Shown: one piece after another, positions 34,525-44,578 of the stretch
Position numbering within the stretch: position 1 is the first letter of the stretch
Layout of the letters: every line of letters begins with the position of its first letter
Source: Treponema sp.
GTDB taxonomy: Bacteria; Spirochaetota; Spirochaetia; Treponematales; Breznakiellaceae
Reading direction: 5' to 3'
Length of the DNA: 45,130 bases
Assembly: GCA_009787795.1 (NCBI GenBank)
Contig: WQSP01000002.1
Location: forward strand, 1 to 45,130
The notes under the pieces: generated by a model
What the model was told of the DNA's origin: nothing
Database searches by the model: none
Seen by the model: only the letters and a program-made list of their open reading frames with translations
Translations under genes and position numbers: made by a program

Positions 34525-36380
34525 GTGGAATTGTTTTATCTCCGCTAATTGGCGACGGAATGATAATTCAGAGAGGATCCGCGTTTCCGATATGGTCGCA
34601 TAACGAACTTTCCGTTTCGTTTTTGGGAAAAACATACAAATCGCAAAAAAAAGACGGAAAATGTCTCATAACGCTTGATCCTGTCGTTTCCGGTTACGGC
34701 CCTTTTGACATGGAAATTTCTTCCAAAGACGCTTCTGTTACAATAAAAGACATTTACGCGGGAGACGTGTGGTTATGCTCCGGGCAGAGCAACATGGAAA
34801 TGCAAATGCAGCGCCTGAAAGACGATTTTGGCGAAGAGTGGAAAACGGATACCTGCAATTTGACAATCAGGCAGTTTAAGGTTTCGCAGGAATGGGATTT
34901 TTCGTACATGCGCGACGAATTGGGCGACGGAAAATGGCTTGTTCTTTCCAAAGAAACGCTTCATGATTTTTCCGCTGTAGCGTACTTTTTTGCAAAAAAC
35001 CTTTATCTGAAATACGGCGTTCCAATCGGACTTATTGCAACCGCATGGGGCGGCACTCCTGTAGAATCATGGATGAGCGAAGACGCGCTTTTAAAACATC
35101 CAAAAAAAATCGCCGAAGGAAAAAAGCATGCAAACGCCGGTTACAGAAACGAATTAACAAAAAGCAATTCGGCAGAAATCGGGGAATGGTATGCAAACCT
35201 TTCGCGCGAAGATTCAGGTCTTGCAAAAGACTGGAAAAGTCCCGACACCGATTTGTCTTTGTGGGACGAAATGACTCTCCCGGGCGATTTTTCCCAATTC
35301 GGGCTAACCGGTTTTTGCGGATCGATATGGCTTTGCAGGGATTTTGAAGCTTCCGCCGAATTTGCATCAAAGGAAATAAAAATATGGCTTGGAACAATTG
35401 TTGATGCCGACACAGTATACATAAACGGAAAAGAAACGGGGAATACAACATACCGCTACCCTCCCCGCAAATACATTCCTTCCGGTTTGATAAAGACAGG
35501 AAAAAACCGCATTGCAATCAGAGTTACGTGCAACACAGGCGAAGGCGGAGTTACATGCGACAAGCCTTTCCGCATTTTTACGGACAACGAATCCATAGAA
35601 CTTTCGGGAACATGGAAATACAAAATAGGCGCAAAGACAAAACCGCACCCGGAAGAAATTTTCTTTCAGCGTAAACCTATGGGAAACTTTAACGCCATGA
35701 TTGCTCCCGTTTTGAAATTCCCGTTGAAAGGCGTTATCTGGTATCAGGGCGAATCGAACGAATCCAATGCAAACGAATATGAAGAACTTTTCAGGCTTAT
35801 GATCGAAGACTGGCGAAACAAATATCTTGAAGATCGCATTCTTCCGTTTTTGTTTGTTCAACTGCCGGTATTCTGCCGTGAATCCGACAATGACGAAAAC
35901 GCCCGTTGGGCAATTTTGCGCCAGGCGCAGGAAGCCTGTCTTTCCATTCCATGCACGGGGATGGCGGCAGCATTGGAACTTGGCGAATGGAATGACATTC
36001 ACCCGATAAACAAAAAAGACGTTGGGTATCGTTTGTTTTTGGCAGCCGAAAAAATTCTTTTTGGCGTGACGAATACTTCGCCTGGACCCATGCTGAAAAA
36101 GGAATCGGGTGTCAAAGGTGAGAGGCCTGGCAAAATTTGTCTTTACTTTGACAACTGCGGCGACGGGTTAACGGCAAAAGAATGTTTTGTATCCGTTATC
36201 GCAGACGAAGGACAGATTCGTTTGCCGGCAAAAATCGAAGCGAAGGATTGCATAAGTATTGATGTGTCATCCGTAAAAAATCCCAAAAAAATACTTTATG
36301 CATGGGCCGACAACCCGCGCGACAGGCAGCTTTTTAACAGCGAATCTCTTCCTATGCTTCCGTTTAAAATTGTACTTTAA
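34521..36380 (+). CDS. Sialate O-acetylesterase-like / SASA-family carbohydrate (acetylxylan) esterase
   Basis: GDVWLCSGQSNMEMQMQRL (GQSNM), GLIATAWGGTPVESWMSEDAL, GVIWYQGESNESNANEY, EWNDIHPINKKDVG; ATGA overlap with GH43. Confidence 0.9.
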   Translation: MSGIVLSPLIGDGMIIQRGSAFPIWSHNELSVSFLGKTYKSQKKDGKCLITLDPVVSGYGPFDMEISSKDASVTIKDIYAGDVWLCSGQSNMEMQMQRLKDDFGEEWKTDTCNLTIRQFKVSQEWDFSYMRDELGDGKWLVLSKETLHDFSAVAYFFAKNLYLKYGVPIGLIATAWGGTPVESWMSEDALLKHPKKIAEGKKHANAGYRNELTKSNSAEIGEWYANLSREDSGLAKDWKSPDTDLSLWDEMTLPGDFSQFGLTGFCGSIWLCRDFEASAEFASKEIKIWLGTIVDADTVYINGKETGNTTYRYPPRKYIPSGLIKTGKNRIAIRVTCNTGEGGVTCDKPFRIFTDNESIELSGTWKYKIGAKTKPHPEEIFFQRKPMGNFNAMIAPVLKFPLKGVIWYQGESNESNANEYEELFRLMIEDWRNKYLEDRILPFLFVQLPVFCRESDNDENARWAILRQAQEACLSIPCTGMAAALELGEWNDIHPINKKDVGYRLFLAAEKILFGVTNTSPGPMLKKESGVKGERPGKICLYFDNCGDGLTAKECFVSVIADEGQIRLPAKIEAKDCISIDVSSVKNPKKILYAWADNPRDRQLFNSESLPMLPFKIVL

Positions 36381-36390
36381 GGAGACTGTA

Positions 36391-37116
36391 ATGTTTGTTC
36401 CCTATAAAACCAAAGACGACATAATCAAATGGATAAAAGACTATTTTGCAGCTAACGGTCCCGATTGCAATGCTGTTGTCGGCATCTCGGGCGGCAAGGA
36501 CAGCTCCGTTACGGCGGCTCTTTGCGCGACGGCTTTAGGCGCAGAAAAAGTTTACGGCGTTTTGATGCCGCAAGGCGATCAGCATGACATAGGCTATTCG
36601 CGCGATCTTGTTTCCCATCTAGGCATTAAAAACTTTACCGTCAACATTAAAAACACGGTTGATTCGCTGATAAAAGAAATTGAACAAAGCGGCGTATCCT
36701 TAAACAAACAGGCTGTCATCAACATTCCCGCAAGGGTCAGAATGACAACGCTTTATGCCGTATCGGCAGCCGTTAACGGGCGAGTGGCAAACACATGCAA
36801 CCTTAGCGAAGATCATGTCGGCTACTCCACCAAATTCGGCGACAGCGCGGGCGATTTTAGCCCCCTCTCCCGTTTGACGGCAAGCGAAGTGAAAATATTG
36901 GGAATGGAGCTTTCACTCCCCTCCAAATTTACGGAAAAAGTTCCGGAGGACGGTCTTTCCGGCTTAAGCGACGAAGAAAATCTGGGGTTTACCTATAATG
37001 TACTGGACAAATACATCCGCGAAGGGGTCTGCGAAGACATTTCCGTAAAGGAAAAAATCGACAGGCTCCATAAGATCAATATGCACAAAATATTATTGAT
37101 GCCCTGTTTCGGATAA
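36391..37116 (+). CDS. nadE: NAD(+) synthase, ammonia-dependent type
   Basis: VVGISGGKDSSVTAALCATALG (SGGxDS), ..TCNLSEDHVGYSTKFGDSAGDFSPLSRLTASEV. ATG at 36391 behind AAGGAG. Confidence 0.92.
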   Translation: MFVPYKTKDDIIKWIKDYFAANGPDCNAVVGISGGKDSSVTAALCATALGAEKVYGVLMPQGDQHDIGYSRDLVSHLGIKNFTVNIKNTVDSLIKEIEQSGVSLNKQAVINIPARVRMTTLYAVSAAVNGRVANTCNLSEDHVGYSTKFGDSAGDFSPLSRLTASEVKILGMELSLPSKFTEKVPEDGLSGLSDEENLGFTYNVLDKYIREGVCEDISVKEKIDRLHKINMHKILLMPCFG

Positions 37117-37132
37117 AACCCAAAAAAGGCTA

Positions 37133-37161
37133 TTGACATTTTTTTTTGATTTTTATATATT
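37133..37161 (+). promoter_or_regulatory. Near-consensus sigma70-type promoter for tRNA-Glu
   Basis: TTGACA 37133-37138, 17-bp spacer, TATATT 37156-37161; tRNA begins at 37177. Confidence 0.8.
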
Positions 37162-37176
37162 AACCGTATATCGCAG

Positions 37177-37248
37177 GTCTCCATCGTCTAGCGGTTAGGA
37201 CACCGGGTTTTCATCCCGGCAACCGGGGTTCGATTCCCCGTGGAGATG
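37177..37248 (+). tRNA. tRNA-Glu (anticodon TTC)
   Basis: GTCTCCA...CACCGGGTTTTCATCCCGG...CCGGGGTTCGATTCCCCGTGGAGAT folds as a cloverleaf; CCA not encoded. Confidence 0.95.
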
Positions 37249-37268
37249 TTAAAAAAAAAACTGTAAGA

Positions 37269-37287
37269 CGATTCCCCGTGGAGATGT
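37269..37287 (+). repeat. Exact 19-bp direct duplication of the tRNA-Glu 3' end
   Basis: cgattccccgtggagatgt at 37231-37249 and again at 37269-37287. Confidence 0.95.
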
Positions 37288-37298
37288 ATCTTGGATTC

Positions 37299-37601
37299 CT
37301 ATCTGTTGCCAAAAAAATCTTTGCGTTTTTCTTCGATTTTTTCCAATTTTTCCCGCTGTTCTTCGTTAAAATCGGCAAATCTGATTTGCTCTTTTAAATC
37401 GGTGCCCAATTCGCTGAGCATTCCTATGTTTTTATAAGCTTCCAAATCGCCTGTGTCCGTTTTTTTGTATTCGGCAATCATATCGTCAACATATTTTTCA
37501 TAAGCTATAAGAATCCTGTCTTCGGGCGAAACGGACGGACTGCAGCAAATAAATGCCATTACTGTCAAACATGAAAATATTAAAAAAATGCTTTTGTTCA
37601 T
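37299..37601 (-). CDS. Small lipoprotein of unknown function
   Basis: MNKSIFLIFSCLTVMAFICCSPSVSPEDR; SD ggaggg upstream. Confidence 0.75.
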   Translation of the reverse strand: MNKSIFLIFSCLTVMAFICCSPSVSPEDRILIAYEKYVDDMIAEYKKTDTGDLEAYKNIGMLSELGTDLKEQIRFADFNEEQREKLEKIEEKRKDFFGNR

Positions 37602-37647
37602 TTTTACCCTCCATCCGCATTATAAAACAATAATAATTCATTGTAAA

Positions 37648-37680
37648 CAAAAAAAGCAGCCCTTCATAAGAAAGGCTGCC
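37648..37680 (-). terminator. Rho-independent terminator
   Basis: Minus strand GGCAGCCTTTCTTATGAAGGGCTGCTTTTTTTG: GCAGCC/GGCTGC stem followed by T7, downstream of the 37704-44366 gene. Confidence 0.82.
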
Positions 37681-37703
37681 TTTAATGAATCGATATGCGC
37701 GTA

Positions 37704-40700
37704 TTAATACATATCCGCTCTCAGCATTGCGCCTTCGTAATTTGTATCGGTCAAATAACCGACAATCATGGTTTTCGTCAAGCTGTTATGGAAACCGGCT
37801 GTAGCAGTCCCTGAAGGTGTGCCGCTTGTCGGTACGCCGCTAGAAATAATCTGACCCGATGCAGGCGTATTTATAGCAGGAACGGTCATTACTTCCCATG
37901 CGCCTGTAAGTCTGTCGTTTTCATCCGAACCTGCTTTTAACGATGAGAAATCTTTTCGCCACGCTACTCTTATTGAATTTTTGGTTTCATCAAACGATGC
38001 GTGGAAATAAGAAATGTATGGAACATACCTTGTCTCTGTACCATGTGTTTCCTGACGAACATTAAGCATAATCCTTGTTCCTGCGGAAAGATATGTATCC
38101 ACCTTTACATATTCGGCCGCTGTAAATCTTGTAGCATTGGAAGCCGGTATCGATTGCCCTGACGGTACGGGTATTCTGCAATAGAAAAGTCCGCCGTTTA
38201 ACGAATCATAGTATGCAAGATGTATTGTGTTTTCCGCGTCTACCACCATATCAACATGCGATCCTGCAAGAGCATGCACTACTCTTGCTCTTGATTGCCA
38301 GTCGGCTGTAGTCGGTGTTTGAGGAACATTGGTATACGATGACGGTAAATCTCCGTAAGACATGACAAGGTTCTGGTTTGTTCTGTCGTACCATGCAATA
38401 ACGGGGCGTCCTGCATTTGAAGCTGACATAGCAGAACCTGTTGTATTCAAGAAACCTACGGCGGTAAACTGACTGCCTTGATGCGTTTGGCTGTTATTGG
38501 CAATTACATGGTTTGCACCGGTTGTATTAGTTGTACCAAATGTAGCAGTTGTTGTAGCGCCTGTTGTTAACCCGACACGAAGTCTAAGAGCGTTTGTGGC
38601 AGGAGTTAATGAGTCATAGTAACTTAAGAGTATTCGTACAGGATTGTTTGTCCCTGTAGTACCTGTAGTTTGTGTTGCAATTCTTGGTATTTGGAAACGA
38701 TCGCCGCCTGCCGCATCCAGAGTAGCAACAGCAGTACGCGCCCATGTGCCATTTCCTGTGTTTCCCGGGTTTCTGTGACCAAACCTGTATCCCGTTGAAC
38801 CTGCGGTCTGATCCGCAGCTACAGTATAAATCCACCCGTTTGAATCATACGCGACTGTAGTATGGCGCCACCTGTTTTGCGCGCTGAATACCCAGTTTGC
38901 AGTACCGTTAGCATCGGCAGTGGAGGCTGTCCATGCTCCCGTTCCGTTTTTTGTAGCCCATAACTCTCCTTGCGAAGTTGTGCTTCCACCGAAAGCCATA
39001 TACCAGTTGGAAGCAGGATCCATGCGCATAACAGGGTTAAGGAACGGGAATTCGGCTGAGGCTGTAGCTGTAGTACTGCCCATGAAAGGTCCAACCCGCC
39101 ATACATACAAGTTTCTGTCGTCTGTGAGGTTGTTATTGTTAAGATTGTTCGGTTCCTTGTTGTAATGCGCTGATGTATTGTTGCTGTTGTTAATCGCTTC
39201 GTACCATACAGGCGTTCCCGCTCCATTGCTTACGCGAACCCTCAATGCGCCGGAACTAAGAGTACCAATATTCGCGTTTATATTTGTTTTGGATCTTGCA
39301 GGAAGTCCTGTTGTTCCGCCGCCTGCCTCAAGAGTAAGACTGTTATTGGCAACAGTTCCGCCTATGTGAACGGTTGTTCTGTCGCCTTCATGGAAATTAA
39401 AACCCTTAATTTCTATAACTTCATTTTCCCTTACAGGATACCAGCCTGTGGCGGACCTGTTAAATGCCGACGGATTTGCCCTGAATGCATTGCTTAACAC
39501 AGTCTTTATTTCCGAAATATACGGAACAATATCGAAATTTGAAGTTACATTGGGGGATTTGCCAAGTTCCGATGCAAGACCGGCTGCATCATAAACAGTA
39601 AAGGTAATGGTTACATTGCTCGCCACTAGATTTGAATGCAAAGAGCTGTCCCATGCAAAATTCCAGTTTAATACATTGCCGTATTCGCCCGTGCTGCTGG
39701 TATCCGTAACTTCAAATCCCCACGGATTGGTTCCGTTTTTCATGTTTGCCATTGTGTAGCCTGTGGTTCCGTTGGCTGTACTTCCCGGCACCAATTGATT
39801 ATCATGCCATGTAGCAATATCAAAAGGATTGTTACTGTTATAACCCGGAATCGTTGCGGTAATCCTTCGGATACTGTTATTGTCCATTGCCTTACCCTTA
39901 AAGATGACCATTCCGCTTATATCCGCTCTTGCAGTGCCTGCTGCATGCTTTCGATATTGCACATAACCCATTCTCTTCCCGCTTGTATCCGTTACGACAT
40001 TCTGGTTGTATCCTGCCGCAGTTTCAGGAAGATCTCTTGCAACCCTGTCCAAATAATTTCTGAATGTGGGGAAAGGATTGGAAACGGTTTCATCCGCCAA
40101 ATCATAAAGCTGTCCTATAGGCAAAACCTCAAGCCGCGGGTTTAACGAATCGCCGTTTGTAATGCCAATGTTTATAAGTGCAACATGGGAAAGCTGATCC
40201 GCTCTGTGCGCATCGGTATCCGCGAAAGTTCCTACAGTATTGTCATATACATGAATAAGATAATATCTTGCCGCAGTTCCGTCCCTGTCCCATTCAATTT
40301 TTCCCGTATTGTCGTCAATACGAACATTGAGGGAATCTTCGGGGAAACCTGTTGTAAAATTAATCGCGTTGGTTACTGCATTACCGGTAAAATTTCCGGT
40401 TGCAAGAGTACTGCCTGTGCCGTCCGAATATTGCCAGGCTGAAGCTCCGCCTGTCAGTGAAACTGTTTTTGTAGCCATGAAAGTAACGCCTGCATATCCT
40501 GCGGCGTTTGCATGAGCTTCGGGAGCGCCATAATTAAACCACTCAAATGCTCCGGGAACATTAATTGTATATACCTTTCCTGCCTGTAAAGCGGTAGCAG
40601 CATTTCGCGTTGCATAATATACCCTGAAACGTTTTAGGCCATTTCCTTTCTCCGCATTTATGTCAAGGCGGAATCTTTGGTTAATTACCCTGAAATACGG

Positions 40701-43700
40701 CTGGTTTTCCCTGTATCCTATCGGGTCGGGACTGGTTACAGCCGGGAATAACATCAACTCATCGCTTCCGACGCTGCCGTTGCTGTCATTGTCCGTGCCA
40801 AGAGAAACAGTTTTAATTAAAGGCCGGTTATTGGCAACATAAATATTCGTCTGATAATGCGTTGCGTTCATTGCATGATCAAAAATCACATAATGCAGTA
40901 TGTATTTCCCGTCGGGGAGTTTTGTCGAATCGTATATAACAGACCAGTTTTTGACCGATCCTCCCGAAAATCCTGTGCCGCTTCCCGCAACATCCAAAGA
41001 ATTTTCGTCAATTACAATACCGTTGTTGTTTGAAAGCCATATACGTCTTCCCTTGTCGTCAAAATTAACTGTCTCAAGACCAATCGGGAAACGAATCAAA
41101 TGAGCAGGTGTTGTACCTTCTAAAGTAACAGTGCTTTGAGTTTCGGCTGTCGGCACTGTTCCTGTACGGTCTCTTCTTACATGGAATGCGGATTGCCTGA
41201 AGTCCACTCCGTCTGTTGCCAAAGCCCCATTGTTAAGGTACACAAACCGCCCCATACCGTTATTCGATGCGTTTGTCGGTTGACCTGCCGCTGCCGTATT
41301 GTCATCTCTTGCAAAGAATACAACCACTCTTTCAACATTTTGTACCCTTGTTTTGCCCACAGCGGAATCCCATGCCCTTCCCATTATTTCAAAATTGCCG
41401 TTTGCGGTCAAATAGCCTTCGTAAACCGCCATTGGATAGAAATTGTCAGCCTGCAATTGGATGACATAGTTTCCCTTAAACTTCCCGTCCGAATTGTCTG
41501 TACAGTCAACTCCTATCTGCAAAATATTTGGCGTTCCTGTCGGCAAATATGAATTCTGACCCGCATTAACATCATTTGTGTCAACAGGGATGTAAAGCGT
41601 ATATTCGTTGTTTTGCGTTTGGCCGGCAGGCGAATTGCGCACAATCCATGGAAGATTAAAATCAACCGGATTTGTCCGCTGAATGTACTCTGTCCATGCT
41701 CCGTTCATGTTAACCCTTATGCTTGTCAGATCCGAACTTGTTGTAAGCTTGGTAATTATAACAATATTTTTTGCCACCTTGTTTTCGCCAAAAGCGTATG
41801 CCTCGGTCATTAATGCCTTGTTTTGAGCATCCGCAGCAAGGTATTCATCCCATGTTCCCTTAATAATTGTCGGATCGCCTATGCGCGGAACATCAGGGCT
41901 GAACCAAAGGGTTATTTTTTCCGAGTAACCCGGAATCGGTTTCATGTTATGCGTGTCCGAAATGTACGAGTCTCTTGCGCGAATTTCAACTTCAACTTCC
42001 TGCAACACGCCGCTTGCAAACGTATTGTCGGGATTTTTTGGGGTTAACGGTTCATTGCTTTCCGTATTGAGATTCAAGAACCAGCTGACCGTAGAACCTC
42101 TGGTTCCGACACTTCCTCTTGGTTCGTTTATTGCCACAAAACCGCCATTTGCATCCGAATCGGGACCTCCAATATACCAGCCTTCTTTTGTTCTGTTATC
42201 CGATCCTTTAATCATTCTTACGCGCATTTCCATGGTGTGTATGTATTCATTGTCGTTGGCAAGACCTGTTACACGAACCTGTCCGCCTACAACCGCTCCG
42301 TTTGCAGGAGTATTGATAATTGTTTCCGGCATGTCCGCGTTTGGATCCAAAATCAAATTGGATTTTACAACCCTGACATTGCCCGCCATATCAACAATCT
42401 TAAACCAAATCGGTAAATTCCAAAGTTCCCTGCCCCTGTTATTCACAGTCACATAATAATTGGCAACAGTGCCGGCAACCGCATTTTCGGGAATGCTTCC
42501 GGGAAGACCTACGCAAAAATCGTAAATGTCATCGAACACCCATGTCCATGCAGGCAAAATTCCAATTATGTTCGGATCCTTCATCCATGATGAACGAATG
42601 GGAAGACCCGAAGGAAGAAGGTCAATTCCGTTTCCGGGATGATTCGTTATGGGCAAATGAATCGCACAATTCGGCAAACAGGATGAAATGCAATCATTAT
42701 CGCCCAAGCCTGTATTTATCCATCCTGTGAAATTCTCATTTTCTGCATCGGTTCCAAGTGTTGCAATTCTTGCTGTTTCTGTATGTCCAAGAACGTAGTA
42801 CATGCTGTGTACAATTTGATTGTCGAGCGTGGAACCCCTGATTGTCACAGTACTTGTTACAGTAGGTCCCGTATTCGGGGTTGTTTCATGTTTCATTCCC
42901 TGAGGCTGTATAAAATTTATATACGGCGGAGTTGAGTCAAACACAACAGGCTGTCTTGTTTCTGCAGTTTGTTCATCGCCGCCTTCCACTTTTATAAGCC
43001 AGTATTTTGTTCCCGAAAAATTGCCGCTTTGAATATCACTTTTAACTTTTTCCGGAGTCATTGTTATTCTGTATCCGTTTCCAGCCAAAGGTTCTCCATT
43101 TGACAGATTGGTGGCAGTCTCAATTGTAATATCGGACGAGCCTCCAAATACACCTGCAAGATCTTCCAGTCTAATAAGACTGGTATTGTCTATATCCGAG
43201 AATCTGGCGGATATGCCTTGTAACGTCATGCCCGGAATCGGCATTTCAACGGTTATTATTCCCGCAAATTCCTTGTTTGGATTATGGTAAGAAGGAGTTT
43301 CCCTTATCCTGACAATGGGATTTGTAGCTGCCGTAATCCCGATTGTCATGAATTTTATCGGGTTTTCTGCGGGAGTATAATTTGGATTTTCCACACGATT
43401 CGGATAATAATTGTAATTCGGATTTGCAAAAGAATCCTTTGTAATGATCATAACATTATAAGAACCGGGTTTTAACGAATCAAGCATCGCATGCGATTCG
43501 GATTTTAATGTTCCGTCATTGTGCAATTCAACCAAAGGCCAGCGGAACTGCATTGCGGTAATGTTATCCAATGGATTCATATTCAAAGGTCTGTACATGG
43601 AATCGACAACAGTATGCCATTTTCCCCATTTTTCATCCAAATGATCCCCTTCCAATTCGGAAGGCAATCCTGTATTGGGATTAATTTTGACAGGCAGTTT

Positions 43701-44366
43701 TGTAACGGAATCGATATTAGGCTCTCCGTAAAAATCATTGCCTTCGGCGGGCCATATCATTACTTTGGGATACCCTATCGCAATTCCTTTTGCGTCAAAT
43801 GCCGTACCCATCAAGTCCGTACCCACATAAATTTTATTTTCAGCCAAATCCTGCGTAAGGTTATGACTGTCAAACTGCTCTCCCCTTAATCTTGGAATGC
43901 TTAATTCAATCTGAGGAGGCGTGTTTTTTACAAAGTAAATCATGTCGGTTGTGGTTGTTGTATTTCCGCCCCTGTCTATTGCTGTTACCGTTGCCCTGAA
44001 TTCGCCGTCGCGCATATTCAACGCCACTGTATCGATATTCACTTCATAAAGTCCGTCGGCGTTTTTAACAGCCGGAACTCTTGCCGTTTGAGGATTGCCG
44101 TCAAGATCGGTAAAGCTGATATCCATAAAAACTTCATCGATGCCAAACGGCTGTTCGATATCAAGAATGATGGTGTTTGAATTTCCGAACAAAAATGCGC
44201 CGGGCGCGGCGGCACCTTCATCTTCCGGCATGCCGATAATCGGTCTGTCCGTATTTACTCTCATGCCCAAACCGACATCGCAGGCAGCCAACATAAGAAC
44301 CGCCATTACGGCAAAAATCGGCGCTCCCGCAAAGAGGATAACCCTATTTTTCGTCAATTTAAACAT
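37704..44366 (-). CDS. Giant (about 2,220 aa) surface lipoprotein with repeated Ig-like, IPT/TIG-like and propeller-like segments
   Basis: MFKLTKNRVILFAGAPIFAVMAVLMLAACDVG lipobox behind ggagg; PETIINTPANGAVVGGQVRVTGLANDNEYI (Ig-like), YPVRENEVIEIKGFNFHEGDRTTVHIGG (IPT/TIG-like), C-terminal segments such as MRMDPASNWYMAFGGSTTSQGELWATKNG. Confidence 0.85.
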   Translation of the reverse strand: MFKLTKNRVILFAGAPIFAVMAVLMLAACDVGLGMRVNTDRPIIGMPEDEGAAAPGAFLFGNSNTIILDIEQPFGIDEVFMDISFTDLDGNPQTARVPAVKNADGLYEVNIDTVALNMRDGEFRATVTAIDRGGNTTTTTDMIYFVKNTPPQIELSIPRLRGEQFDSHNLTQDLAENKIYVGTDLMGTAFDAKGIAIGYPKVMIWPAEGNDFYGEPNIDSVTKLPVKINPNTGLPSELEGDHLDEKWGKWHTVVDSMYRPLNMNPLDNITAMQFRWPLVELHNDGTLKSESHAMLDSLKPGSYNVMIITKDSFANPNYNYYPNRVENPNYTPAENPIKFMTIGITAATNPIVRIRETPSYHNPNKEFAGIITVEMPIPGMTLQGISARFSDIDNTSLIRLEDLAGVFGGSSDITIETATNLSNGEPLAGNGYRITMTPEKVKSDIQSGNFSGTKYWLIKVEGGDEQTAETRQPVVFDSTPPYINFIQPQGMKHETTPNTGPTVTSTVTIRGSTLDNQIVHSMYYVLGHTETARIATLGTDAENENFTGWINTGLGDNDCISSCLPNCAIHLPITNHPGNGIDLLPSGLPIRSSWMKDPNIIGILPAWTWVFDDIYDFCVGLPGSIPENAVAGTVANYYVTVNNRGRELWNLPIWFKIVDMAGNVRVVKSNLILDPNADMPETIINTPANGAVVGGQVRVTGLANDNEYIHTMEMRVRMIKGSDNRTKEGWYIGGPDSDANGGFVAINEPRGSVGTRGSTVSWFLNLNTESNEPLTPKNPDNTFASGVLQEVEVEIRARDSYISDTHNMKPIPGYSEKITLWFSPDVPRIGDPTIIKGTWDEYLAADAQNKALMTEAYAFGENKVAKNIVIITKLTTSSDLTSIRVNMNGAWTEYIQRTNPVDFNLPWIVRNSPAGQTQNNEYTLYIPVDTNDVNAGQNSYLPTGTPNILQIGVDCTDNSDGKFKGNYVIQLQADNFYPMAVYEGYLTANGNFEIMGRAWDSAVGKTRVQNVERVVVFFARDDNTAAAGQPTNASNNGMGRFVYLNNGALATDGVDFRQSAFHVRRDRTGTVPTAETQSTVTLEGTTPAHLIRFPIGLETVNFDDKGRRIWLSNNNGIVIDENSLDVAGSGTGFSGGSVKNWSVIYDSTKLPDGKYILHYVIFDHAMNATHYQTNIYVANNRPLIKTVSLGTDNDSNGSVGSDELMLFPAVTSPDPIGYRENQPYFRVINQRFRLDINAEKGNGLKRFRVYYATRNAATALQAGKVYTINVPGAFEWFNYGAPEAHANAAGYAGVTFMATKTVSLTGGASAWQYSDGTGSTLATGNFTGNAVTNAINFTTGFPEDSLNVRIDDNTGKIEWDRDGTAARYYLIHVYDNTVGTFADTDAHRADQLSHVALINIGITNGDSLNPRLEVLPIGQLYDLADETVSNPFPTFRNYLDRVARDLPETAAGYNQNVVTDTSGKRMGYVQYRKHAAGTARADISGMVIFKGKAMDNNSIRRITATIPGYNSNNPFDIATWHDNQLVPGSTANGTTGYTMANMKNGTNPWGFEVTDTSSTGEYGNVLNWNFAWDSSLHSNLVASNVTITFTVYDAAGLASELGKSPNVTSNFDIVPYISEIKTVLSNAFRANPSAFNRSATGWYPVRENEVIEIKGFNFHEGDRTTVHIGGTVANNSLTLEAGGGTTGLPARSKTNINANIGTLSSGALRVRVSNGAGTPVWYEAINNSNNTSAHYNKEPNNLNNNNLTDDRNLYVWRVGPFMGSTTATASAEFPFLNPVMRMDPASNWYMAFGGSTTSQGELWATKNGTGAWTASTADANGTANWVFSAQNRWRHTTVAYDSNGWIYTVAADQTAGSTGYRFGHRNPGNTGNGTWARTAVATLDAAGGDRFQIPRIATQTTGTTGTNNPVRILLSYYDSLTPATNALRLRVGLTTGATTTATFGTTNTTGANHVIANNSQTHQGSQFTAVGFLNTTGSAMSASNAGRPVIAWYDRTNQNLVMSYGDLPSSYTNVPQTPTTADWQSRARVVHALAGSHVDMVVDAENTIHLAYYDSLNGGLFYCRIPVPSGQSIPASNATRFTAAEYVKVDTYLSAGTRIMLNVRQETHGTETRYVPYISYFHASFDETKNSIRVAWRKDFSSLKAGSDENDRLTGAWEVMTVPAINTPASGQIISSGVPTSGTPSGTATAGFHNSLTKTMIVGYLTDTNYEGAMLRADMY

Positions 44367-44578
44367 ACAAACCTCCATATATTCCCATGAATATCGCCAG
44401 AAATTTCAAAATATGCAAATTTGGACACACTTTTCCAAAATATGCATAACTAATACCTTCAATATAATATATTTCGGCTGCAATTGCCAATTTTTGAAAA
44501 TAAAAATGCATGATTTCGAGAAAAATGCAAAATTTGACTTGCTTTTTAATTTAAAATTTATTACTTGCGGATTAGGCA

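Noticed and set aside
37231-37287. A second tRNA after tRNA-Glu
   Set aside because: Only the last 19 nt (T-arm 3' part and acceptor) are duplicated; no D-arm or anticodon arm.
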